Positions 44,961 through 53,442 of a stretch of 64,000 nucleotides of DNA are shown here, in pieces. Location: positions 1,510,001 through 1,574,000 of the forward strand of contig RHGM01000001.1 of the NCBI GenBank assembly GCA_003724185.1. The letters are read 5' to 3'. Within the stretch, counting starts at the first letter, position 1; every line of letters begins with the position of its first letter. The DNA comes from Porphyrobacter sp. IPPAS B-1204 (lineage in GTDB: Bacteria > Pseudomonadota > Alphaproteobacteria > Sphingomonadales > Sphingomonadaceae). A program made the position numbers and the translations under genes. The notes under the pieces are model-generated. The model was not told the DNA's origin, did not search any database, and worked only from the letters and a program-made list of their open reading frames with translations.

Positions 44961-45930
44961 CCTCAACCCCACCCAATATGCCGTGCCGCTGTTCGTGGTG
45001 GCGGTGCTGGCCGAAATGGTCTGGGCCAAGTTGCGCGCGCCCGAAACCTATGAGCCCAAAGACACGCTGGTAAGCCTGTCCTTCGGCCTCGGCTCGACCA
45101 TCGCAGGGGCGCTCCTGGGCGGCTTTGCCCTCACCTTGATGCTGCTTGCCTATGACTGGCGGGTGGTGGATTTCGGGCCGGAATGGTGGACGGTGTGGTG
45201 GGCATGGCCGCTGTGCTTCGTGCTCGACGACCTCAAATATTACTGGGTGCACCGCGCCGGGCACCGCATCCGCTGGATGTGGGCGGCGCATGTGAACCAC
45301 CATTCGAGCCAGCATTACAACCTCTCTACCGCGCTCAGGCAGACATGGACCGGGCCGTTCACTTTTGGCGTTCTATTCGCCATCCCGCTGGTATTGCTGG
45401 GTTTTCACCCGATAATGATCGCAATCTGCGGCGGGTTCAACCTCATCTACCAGTTCTGGATCCACACCGAAGCGATCAAGCGGATGCCGCGCTGGTTCGA
45501 GGCGGTGATGAACACGCCCAGCCACCACCGCGTCCACCACGCCACCAATCCGCGCTATCTCGACAAGAATTACGCAGGCGTCTTCATTGTCTGGGACAAG
45601 CTGTTCGGCACCTTTGAACCCGAAGTCGATGACGAACAGATCCGCTATGGCATCGTCAAGCAATTGGGCAGTTTCAATCTGTTGTGGTCGGTGTTCCACG
45701 AGTGGATCGGAATGCTGACCGACATCTGGCGGGCGCCCTGGAAGCACAAGCTGTCCTACCTCTTGCGCGAACCTGGCTGGAGCCATGACGGCAGCCGCGA
45801 AACCAGCGACATGATCCGCGCCCGGTGGCAAGCCCGGCAGCAGGCCAGCCTGACCACCGCCGACGTTGCGCCGCAAGCAACATCAGTGGCGGATCGAAAC
45901 CGGATTGCAGGCGCGCAAGAAGCTGCCTAG
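44953..45930 (+). CDS. Sterol desaturase / fatty-acid hydroxylase family protein 1
   Basis: The 325-residue integral membrane protein has the three histidine clusters of the di-iron hydroxylase family: HRAGH, HVNHHSSQH and HHRVHHATN. About four to five TM segments are visible. Substrates of this family include sterols, fatty acids, carotenoids and sphingolipids; which one applies here cannot be read. A GTG one codon upstream is an alternative start. Confidence 0.9.
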   Translation: MPDLNPTQYAVPLFVVAVLAEMVWAKLRAPETYEPKDTLVSLSFGLGSTIAGALLGGFALTLMLLAYDWRVVDFGPEWWTVWWAWPLCFVLDDLKYYWVHRAGHRIRWMWAAHVNHHSSQHYNLSTALRQTWTGPFTFGVLFAIPLVLLGFHPIMIAICGGFNLIYQFWIHTEAIKRMPRWFEAVMNTPSHHRVHHATNPRYLDKNYAGVFIVWDKLFGTFEPEVDDEQIRYGIVKQLGSFNLLWSVFHEWIGMLTDIWRAPWKHKLSYLLREPGWSHDGSRETSDMIRARWQARQQASLTTADVAPQATSVADRNRIAGAQEAA

Positions 45931-45955
45931 TCTCCCCTGCAACAAGGGAGAGATC

Positions 45956-47545
45956 ATGGAGAGTTTCGACTACATCGTCATCGGCGGTGGCAGTGCGGGC
46001 AGCGCCGTTGCCGGGCGGCTCGCGGTGGACGGCACGCGCCGGGTGTGCCTGCTGGAAGCAGGCGGGCACAACAACAACGTCTGGATCAAGACGCCGGGCT
46101 TCATGCCCTTCATCCCCGAAAAATCGAACTATCGCTATGAAACCGTTCCGCAAAAGGGCCTGAACGGACGCACCGGGTACCAACCGCGCGGCCGGGGGCT
46201 TGGCGGGTCATCGGCGATCAACGCGATGGTCTATATCCGCGGCAACCGCTGGGATTACGACAACTGGGCCGCACAGGGCTGCGATGGCTGGGCCTATGAC
46301 GACGTGCTGCCCTATTTCAAACGCGCCGAAGCCAACGAGCGCGGCGGGGACGATTTCCACGGTGACGGTGGCCCGCTGTTCGTCGAGGACCAGAAGCACG
46401 CCAACCCGTCCAGCACCGCCTTTGTCGAAGCCGCAGCAGCCTTGCAGCTGCGCACCAACCCCGATTTCAACAGCGGGCGGCAAGAAGGTTTCGGGCTCTA
46501 TCAGGTCACCCAGCACAAAGGCGAACGCTGGTCGGCGGCGCGGGCATACGTGGAGTCGATCCGCGATTCGGGGAACTTCACTGTCCGCACCGATACGCTG
46601 GTGGAAAAGCTGGTGATCGAGGCCGGACGCGTGACCGGGGTGCAAGTCCGGCGCGGGGGGCAATCCGACATTCTGCTGGCCCGGCGCGGTGTGGTGCTGA
46701 GCGCGGGGGCGTTCAATTCGCCCCAAATTCTGATGCTGTCCGGCATCGGCCCGGCGGATCACCTCAAGGCCAACGGGATCGACGTGGTGCTGGATCGCCC
46801 CGCCGTTGGCAGCAATCTGCAAGACCACATCGACTATGTTTCCGGCTGGGAGACAGACAGCGACATCCCGATTGGCAGCACGCTGAAAGGCACGCTCAAG
46901 ATGGCGGCGGCGATTGTCGAACACCGCCGCAAGCGCACCGGGGTGATGACCACGCCCTATGCCGAGGCCGGCGGGTTCTGGACCGTCATGCCCGATAGCC
47001 CTGCGCCCGACGTGCAATGGCACTTCGTGCCCGCCGTGCTGGAGGATCATGGGCGCGAGAAGGTGAAGGCGCATGGCTTTTCGCTGCACGCCTGCGTGCT
47101 GCGGCCTGAAAGCCGCGGGACGGTGCGGCTGGGCAGCGGCGATGCGGCAGCGGCTCCGGTGATCGATCCCAATTTCCTCGATGATGATCGCGACATGGCG
47201 ATCTTGCGGGCAGGCGTTCGCCTGTCACACCGCATCGCCGATGCGCCGCCCTTGCAGGCCTTCGGCCCGAAGGATCGCCACCCGGTCGATCTGCATGACG
47301 ACGCCGCCCTGGACGAGCTGATCCGCAACCGTTCGGATTCGGTCTATCACCCCGTCGGCACCTGCCGGATGGGCGCGGATGCGGATGCGGTGGTCGATCC
47401 GACGCTGAAGCTGAACGGGCTGGAAGGCCTGTGGGTGGCGGATGCCAGCATCATGCCCAAGCTCGTCAGCGGCAACACCAACGCGCCGAGCATCATGATC
47501 GGTGAAAGGTGTGCCGATTTCGTGATGGCAGCGGAAAGAGCCTGA
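45956..47545 (+). CDS. GMC-family FAD oxidoreductase (choline dehydrogenase-like)
   Basis: The 529-residue protein has the FAD dinucleotide fold VIGGGSAGSAVAGRL at the N-terminus and GMC signature 1 RGRGLGGSSAINAMVYIRG. GMC signature 2 (GAFNSPQILMLSGIG) and the C-terminal YHPVGTCRMG with catalytic His are also present. It oxidises an alcohol of unknown identity; no betaine genes are near. AAGGGAGAG precedes the ATG. Confidence 0.93.
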   Translation: MESFDYIVIGGGSAGSAVAGRLAVDGTRRVCLLEAGGHNNNVWIKTPGFMPFIPEKSNYRYETVPQKGLNGRTGYQPRGRGLGGSSAINAMVYIRGNRWDYDNWAAQGCDGWAYDDVLPYFKRAEANERGGDDFHGDGGPLFVEDQKHANPSSTAFVEAAAALQLRTNPDFNSGRQEGFGLYQVTQHKGERWSAARAYVESIRDSGNFTVRTDTLVEKLVIEAGRVTGVQVRRGGQSDILLARRGVVLSAGAFNSPQILMLSGIGPADHLKANGIDVVLDRPAVGSNLQDHIDYVSGWETDSDIPIGSTLKGTLKMAAAIVEHRRKRTGVMTTPYAEAGGFWTVMPDSPAPDVQWHFVPAVLEDHGREKVKAHGFSLHACVLRPESRGTVRLGSGDAAAAPVIDPNFLDDDRDMAILRAGVRLSHRIADAPPLQAFGPKDRHPVDLHDDAALDELIRNRSDSVYHPVGTCRMGADADAVVDPTLKLNGLEGLWVADASIMPKLVSGNTNAPSIMIGERCADFVMAAERA

Positions 47546-47673
47546 TCACAAACTCGGATATGTAGCCCGAACGGCCCAAAGGGCCGCAAGCGCGACCGCG
47601 CGCCCGCAGGCGATCAGGCCCGCAGGGCCTGAAGCTCGCCGAGGACGACCCTGCGGAGGCGGGGTCGCAAACC

Positions 47674-47709
47674 AAAAAAAAAGGCCGGAGTGCTTGCGCA
47701 ACTCCGGCC
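47674..47709 (-). terminator. Rho-independent terminator of amtB
   Basis: Read on the minus strand, GGCCGGAGT and ACTCCGGCC form a perfect 9-bp stem followed by nine Ts (A9 at 47674-47682 on the plus strand). It lies about 100 nt after the amtB stop. Confidence 0.92.
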
Positions 47710-47806
47710 GTGTTCAGTTTGTTCGTTCGCAGGAGGAACGTGGTGAGGCGGGGGGAGGGGAGAGGGAGAGAGAGGCCTCCCCCCGCCAAGCTTGGTGGGT
47801 GCGCGC

Positions 47807-49150
47807 TTAGTTGTAGGCGCGCTCCCCGTGTTCAGAGATGTCGAGGCCGTTGACTTCGCTTTCCTCGTCAACGCGCAGACCGCTAATGGCCTTGGCGATA
47901 TACATGGCGATGATGGTCCCAACCGTGGCGACGCCGATGGTCACGATGACCGCGAAGGCCTGCGTCACCAGCTGTGCGCCCATGTCGAAATCTTCGCCGC
48001 CGGGACCGCCGAGTGCGGGCGAGTAGACAATGCCGGTGCCGATCGCGCCGACGATGCCGCCCACGCCGTGGATGCCGAAAGCATCGAGCGCGTCGTCATA
48101 GCCGAGCTTGGCCTTCACCTTGGCGACGAAGAAGTAGCAGACCACCGAAGCAATCGCGCCGAGCAGGATCGCGCCGAAGGGCCCCGAGTTGCCCGCTGCC
48201 GGCGTGACAGCCACCAGACCGGCGATCACACCCGAGCAGAAGCCCAGCGCCGAACCCTTGTGGCCCATCGCCCGCTCGGTCAGCATCCAGAACAGCCCGC
48301 CCGCTGCCGTGGCAACGAAGGTGTTGATCATGGCCAGCGCTGCCGAGCCGTTGGCTTCGAGCGCCGAGCCGGCGTTGAAGCCGAACCAGCCCACCCACAG
48401 CAGGCCCGTGCCAACCATCGTCAGAGTCAGGCTGTGCGGGGGCATCGGCTCGGTCGGGTAACCCTTGCGCTTGCCGAGGATATAGGCGGCAACCAGCGCC
48501 GAGACACCGGCATTGATGTGCACCACCGTGCCGCCAGCAAAGTCCAGCGCGCCCATCACGAAGAACACGCCGCGCGCTTCCCACACCATGTGGGCAATCG
48601 GGAAGTACACAATCGTCAGCCAGACGAGGGTGAACACCATCGTGGCGGCAAACTTCATGCGCTCCACAACCGATCCCAGCACCAGTGCGACAGTGATAGC
48701 GGCAAAGGTCATCTGGAAGCTGATGAAGATGTACTCGCTGATCACCTCGTCGCTGAAGGTCGCTGCGGTCGAGTCCGGCGTCACGCCAGCCAGGAAGAAC
48801 TTGCCCCAGCTGATGTATTCGTTGCCTTCAGGGCCGAAGGCGAGGCCATAGCCCCACATCACCCACACCAGCATCGCCAAGGAGGCGGCAGCGCCGATCT
48901 GGGTCATGGTCGAAAGCATGTTCTTGGAACGGGTCAGGCCGCCGTAGAACAGCGCGAGCCCGGGCAGGATCATCAGCAGCACAAGGACGGTTGCCGTCAT
49001 CATGAAACCGTTGTTGCCCGGATTGGGCACAGCCGGCGCGGCTTCAGCCGCCGCTGCGGCCGCATCGGCCACCGGCGCGGCAAAAGCGGGTGCAGCGAGC
49101 ATCATCGCCCCTGTCGCCAGCGCCGCAGTTGTCGAGAGAATACGCTTCAT
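47807..49150 (-). CDS. amtB: Ammonium transporter
   Basis: The 447-residue protein has a cleavable signal peptide (MKRILSTTAALATGAMMLAA) and an alanine-rich spacer. Eleven TM segments follow, including GLALFYGGLTRSKNMLS and FAGGTVVHINAGVSALVAA with the conserved pore residues. It imports ammonium and is gated by the GlnK protein encoded directly upstream. Confidence 0.96.
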   Translation of the reverse strand: MKRILSTTAALATGAMMLAAPAFAAPVADAAAAAAEAAPAVPNPGNNGFMMTATVLVLLMILPGLALFYGGLTRSKNMLSTMTQIGAAASLAMLVWVMWGYGLAFGPEGNEYISWGKFFLAGVTPDSTAATFSDEVISEYIFISFQMTFAAITVALVLGSVVERMKFAATMVFTLVWLTIVYFPIAHMVWEARGVFFVMGALDFAGGTVVHINAGVSALVAAYILGKRKGYPTEPMPPHSLTLTMVGTGLLWVGWFGFNAGSALEANGSAALAMINTFVATAAGGLFWMLTERAMGHKGSALGFCSGVIAGLVAVTPAAGNSGPFGAILLGAIASVVCYFFVAKVKAKLGYDDALDAFGIHGVGGIVGAIGTGIVYSPALGGPGGEDFDMGAQLVTQAFAVIVTIGVATVGTIIAMYIAKAISGLRVDEESEVNGLDISEHGERAYN

Positions 49151-49162
49151 TGATTTGCCCCC

Positions 49163-49591
<429 letters not shown>

Positions 49592-49692
49592 TCAGTGCGT
49601 TTCTTCGCACCTGCGGAAAGGTACTTGCCTAACTTTTGTGCAGATGATTAACGATTAGGCAATTTTCGCGGCGAGCCGTGGCTAATCCCGAC

Positions 49693-50250
49693 CTAATCGC
49701 CAGCGATATAGCGGTCGGTCGCACGGGTCGGCAGGCCATCGATGCTGCGGATGCGAGCCGCCGTCTTGGCTTCCCACTGCGCGGGGTCCGCCTGGCGGTG
49801 CGCCTTCTTCAACGTCTCGCGCTCACCCTCCAGCGTCATGAAGGGCACGCCCCAACCGCAGGAGGACTGCACGCTCTCCACCGCGATGTCGAAGATCTGG
49901 CGGGTGCCGGGCAGCAGGGTGAAATGCGCTGCCAGCGTCCCCCACTCCGCGTCCTGCGGCAGCACCGCCTGCCCGCGCCCGTAGATGCGCAGGATCAGCG
50001 CAGGCTGCTGGAAATTGCAGAACATCACCGTGATCCGGCCGTCTGCGGCCAGATGGGCATGAGTCTCGTTGCCCGACCCGCCGAGGTCGAGATAGGCGAC
50101 CCGCGTCGGCGAAAGCACGCGGAAGGCGTCATAGCCCTTGGGGCTGAGATTGATCCGCCCTTCCGTGGCAGCGGTTGCGACGAAGAACACCGGCTGGGCC
50201 GCGATCATCGCGATGTGCTTTTCGGTCAGCGCATCGGTGAAATCTGCCAT
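49693..50250 (-). CDS. Pyridoxamine 5'-phosphate oxidase-like flavoprotein
   Basis: The 185-residue protein has the split-barrel pattern FFVATAATEGRINLSPKGYD, VAYLDLGGSGNETHAHLAADGRI and VMFCNFQQPA. Such proteins bind FMN or F420 and perform redox reactions on unknown substrates. It lies 16 nt downstream of the alpha/beta hydrolase gene on the same strand. Confidence 0.87.
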   Translation of the reverse strand: MADFTDALTEKHIAMIAAQPVFFVATAATEGRINLSPKGYDAFRVLSPTRVAYLDLGGSGNETHAHLAADGRITVMFCNFQQPALILRIYGRGQAVLPQDAEWGTLAAHFTLLPGTRQIFDIAVESVQSSCGWGVPFMTLEGERETLKKAHRQADPAQWEAKTAARIRSIDGLPTRATDRYIAGD

Positions 50251-50266
50251 GCCCGGTTCCTTCGGC

Positions 50267-51148
50267 TCAGAGAAAATCGCGCAAGGTGGCGATGAAGCGG
50301 TCGAACTGGTCGTGGTGGAGCCAGTGGCCCGCCTTTTCGAACTCGATCACGCGCGCGGTCTTGAAGTGCGCGATGCGCCCATCCTTCTCCGGGTTCGAGG
50401 CCCAGCTGTCCGCGCCATAGAGCAGCAGGGTCGGGCAGGTGATCGCACCCCACAGCGCCTCGATGAATTCGTCGCCGATGTCTTCCACCGGCCAGACATT
50501 GAGGTGCGGGTCGAACTTCCAGCTATAGGTGCCGTCCTCGTTGCGGGTGACCCCGTGGACGGTCAGATGGCGCGCCTGCTCCTCGGTGAGGTAGGCGTTT
50601 TCCTCGATCATCCGGGCGAATGCGGCTTCGATGCTTTCGTATTTGCGCGGGGTGCGACCGGCGGCCTTGCGCTTCTTCTCGATAAACTCGGCGAGACGTT
50701 CAGGGTAAGGCACCGCGCGCTGTTTCTCACGCCACTCGGGCGATGGCCCCAGCCCCTCGATCGCCACCAGCTTTGTTACCATGTCAGGAAACGCGCCCGC
50801 ATAGCGCAGCGCGACATTCCCGCCCATCGAATGCGAGACCATCCTGACCGGGCCGACGCCGAGCTGATGGATCAGCTGCGCCAGATCATAGACCATGTCG
50901 CCCGCGGAATAGACCCCGTCCGACACCCAGTCGCTGTCGCCGTGGCCGCGGTGGTCCATTGCGATGACGTGGTAATCCGCCCTCAGCGCCTCGGCGGTCC
51001 AGTCCCACGACCGCGCATGATCGCGCCCGCCATGCACCAGCACCAGCGGCGGTTTGCCCCTGCCACCCCAATCGAGATAGTTCAGGCGAAGGCGCTGCGA
51101 GATGAAGGTCTGCGATGTCGGGCCGGTGTCGTGCATGGGCCATGCCAT
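50267..51148 (-). CDS. Alpha/beta hydrolase
   Basis: The protein has about 293 residues with oxyanion motif LVHGGRDHARSWDW, nucleophile elbow SHSMGGN and a final catalytic His in AGHWLHHDQ. The substrate is unknown. The start chosen has GGGAGAG about 17 nt upstream; nearby ATGs at 51172 and 51136 are possible. Confidence 0.88.
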   Translation of the reverse strand: MAWPMHDTGPTSQTFISQRLRLNYLDWGGRGKPPLVLVHGGRDHARSWDWTAEALRADYHVIAMDHRGHGDSDWVSDGVYSAGDMVYDLAQLIHQLGVGPVRMVSHSMGGNVALRYAGAFPDMVTKLVAIEGLGPSPEWREKQRAVPYPERLAEFIEKKRKAAGRTPRKYESIEAAFARMIEENAYLTEEQARHLTVHGVTRNEDGTYSWKFDPHLNVWPVEDIGDEFIEALWGAITCPTLLLYGADSWASNPEKDGRIAHFKTARVIEFEKAGHWLHHDQFDRFIATLRDFL

Positions 51149-51174
51149 GCCGCGAACCCGGCTCTCCCGCAAGA

Positions 51175-52695
51175 CTAGCGTTCCTTGGTGGCCGAGAAGG
51201 TCAGCTGCGGGTTCTTTTCGACCTGATAGCTAACGTCCCACGGGCTCTTGGCCATGAAGACGTAATCGCCATCGCGGTCACGCGCGAGGTTGGCGCGGTT
51301 GAACCCGGCGAATTCCTCCAGCGCCTTCTCGTCCCCCTTGATCCAGCGCGCGGTGGCGAAGGGGGAGGGTTCGAGCACGGCTTCGACCTTGTATTCCGCC
51401 TCCAGCCGCGAAATCAGCACTTCGAGCTGAAGCTGTCCGACGACGCCGACGATGTGCGCCGAGCCGATGTCGGGGTAGAACACCTGAATGACGCCCTCTT
51501 CCGAAAGGTCGTCGAGCGCTTTACGCAATTGCTTGGTCTTGGTCGGATCGCGCAATTGCACCCGGCGCAGAATTTCCGGCGCGAAGTTGGGCAGGCCGGT
51601 GAAGCGCACCTGGTTGCGTTCGGACAGGGTATCGCCCACCCGCAGCGTGCCGTGGTTGGGAATGCCGATGATGTCGCCCGCCTCCGCCGTGTCAGCCAAC
51701 TCGCGGTCCTGCGCGAAGAACAGGATCGGAGAATGCACCGCGATCGGCTTACCGAGGCCGCTGGGGGTCAGCTTCATGCCGCGTTTGAAGGTGCCCGAAA
51801 CCTGACGCATGAAGGCGATGCGGTCGCGGTGGTTGGGGTCCATGTTGGCCTGCACCTTGAAGATGAAGCCGGTGACCTCGTCCCGTTCAGGGCTGATCTG
51901 CTCCTCGCCCGCAGGCTGGGGGCGCGGCGGCGGGGCGTAGCGGGCGATGGCGTCGATCAGCTCGGTAACGCCGAAGTTCTTCAAGGCCGATCCGAAATAG
52001 ACCGGGGTCAGGTCACCGTGGCGGAAGGCCTCAAGGTCGAATTCCGGGTACCCGCCACGCGCCAGCTCGATCTCGTCGGCGAAACGCTGGGGGATGGCGG
52101 CGGTGTCGCGGGTGCCGAGGAACTCGCGGCTCGGGCCTTCGGGGCGGGCGATGGTTTCGGTCACGAAGTCCAGCAGGCCTTCAAACTCGCCGCCCATCCC
52201 GATCGGCCACATCTGTGGGGACACGTCGAGCGCCAGCATATCGGCCACCTCGTCCAGCGTCTCGAAGGGATCGCGGCCTTCGCGGTCGACCTTGTTGACG
52301 AAGGTGATGATCGGCACGGAGCGCAACCGGCAGACCTCGAACAGCTTGCGCGTTTGCGGCTCGATGCCCTTGGCGGCGTCAATCACCATGACCGCGGAAT
52401 CCACCGCCGTCAGGGTGCGGTAGGTGTCTTCCGAGAAATCCTCGTGCCCCGGCGTGTCGAGCAGGTTGAACACGATCCCGTCCTTCTGGAAGGTCATGAC
52501 CGATGACGTGACCGAGATCCCGCGCTGCTGCTCGATCTTCATCCAGTCCGACCGCGCCCGCCGCGCTTGGCCACGCGCCTTGACCTCGCCCGCCAAGTGG
52601 ATTGCGCCGCCTTGCAGCAGCAGCTTTTCGGTGAGCGTGGTTTTCCCGGCGTCAGGGTGCGAGATGATCGCGAAGGTGCGGCGATTGGAGGTCAT
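51175..52695 (-). CDS. prfC: Peptide chain release factor 3
   Basis: The 506-residue translational GTPase has G1 SHPDAGKTTLTE, the RF3-specific KARGQARRARSDWMKIEQQRGISVTSS switch region, G3 DTPGHEDFSEDTYRTL and G4 NKVD. RF3 releases RF1/RF2 from the ribosome after termination. The SDR gene upstream of it on the same strand begins a run with pheT. Confidence 0.95.
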   Translation of the reverse strand: MTSNRRTFAIISHPDAGKTTLTEKLLLQGGAIHLAGEVKARGQARRARSDWMKIEQQRGISVTSSVMTFQKDGIVFNLLDTPGHEDFSEDTYRTLTAVDSAVMVIDAAKGIEPQTRKLFEVCRLRSVPIITFVNKVDREGRDPFETLDEVADMLALDVSPQMWPIGMGGEFEGLLDFVTETIARPEGPSREFLGTRDTAAIPQRFADEIELARGGYPEFDLEAFRHGDLTPVYFGSALKNFGVTELIDAIARYAPPPRPQPAGEEQISPERDEVTGFIFKVQANMDPNHRDRIAFMRQVSGTFKRGMKLTPSGLGKPIAVHSPILFFAQDRELADTAEAGDIIGIPNHGTLRVGDTLSERNQVRFTGLPNFAPEILRRVQLRDPTKTKQLRKALDDLSEEGVIQVFYPDIGSAHIVGVVGQLQLEVLISRLEAEYKVEAVLEPSPFATARWIKGDEKALEEFAGFNRANLARDRDGDYVFMAKSPWDVSYQVEKNPQLTFSATKER

Positions 52696-53442
52696 TTAGG
52701 TGTCGCGCGCGACGCGGAAGCCCGCGAAGTCCTGGTTGACCGGCATCAGCTCGATCCGGTTGATGTTGAGATGCGGCGGCAGGCTGGCGATCCAGCCGAT
52801 GGTGTCGGCGATATCCTCGCCCGTCATCGGGTTCACGCCGCGATAGAGGCTGTCGGACGCCTCCTGGCTGCCGGTGCGGACCACGGTAAACTCGGTCTCG
52901 ACCATCCCCGGTTCGATGCTGGTGACGCGCACACCCGTGCCGTGAAGATCAGCGCGCAGGGCGAGCGTGAAGTGGTTGGCGAAGGCCTTGGACCCGGCAT
53001 AGACATTACCGCCGGGATAGACGTAACTCCCCGCAACCGAACCAATCGCGATGATCGCGCCCTTGCGTTCGATCAGCCCCGGCAGCAGCTTGCGGGTCAG
53101 CACCACCATGGCGGTGATGTTGGTGTCGATCATGGTGTGCCAGTCGGTGAGGTCCGCGTTCTGCGCAGGGCTGAGGCCTTGGGCGAGGCCTGCATTGTTC
53201 AGCAGCAGATCAATGTCGCAGAAGCCTTCGGGCAACGCGGCAAGCGCGGCATCCAGCGCGGCGGTGTCGCGCACATCGAAGCAGGCGGGGTGGACGCGGT
53301 CCGCGCCCAGTTCCGCGACCAGCGCATCCAACCGCTCCTGCCGCCGTCCGGTGGCGACGCAGCGCCAGCCGTCCTTGACGAGGCGGCGGACGGTGGCAAG
53401 ACCGATCCCTGCGGTGGCGCCGGTGACGAAAGCGGTTTTCAT
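52696..53442 (-). CDS. Short-chain dehydrogenase/reductase
   Basis: The 248-residue Rossmann enzyme has TGATAGIGLAT for NAD(P) binding, NNAG in LLLNNAGLAQG, and the active-site Tyr-x3-Lys in VYAGSKAF. It is YdfG/serine-dehydrogenase-like in its C-terminal region (NRIELMPVNQDFAG). The start overlaps the pheT stop by 4 nt, so it is expressed with pheST. Confidence 0.92.
   Translation of the reverse strand: MKTAFVTGATAGIGLATVRRLVKDGWRCVATGRRQERLDALVAELGADRVHPACFDVRDTAALDAALAALPEGFCDIDLLLNNAGLAQGLSPAQNADLTDWHTMIDTNITAMVVLTRKLLPGLIERKGAIIAIGSVAGSYVYPGGNVYAGSKAFANHFTLALRADLHGTGVRVTSIEPGMVETEFTVVRTGSQEASDSLYRGVNPMTGEDIADTIGWIASLPPHLNINRIELMPVNQDFAGFRVARDT

Noticed and set aside
47792..49153. 453-codon plus-strand ORF
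   Set aside because: It is the complement of amtB, rich in His/Arg/Gly with no fold signature.
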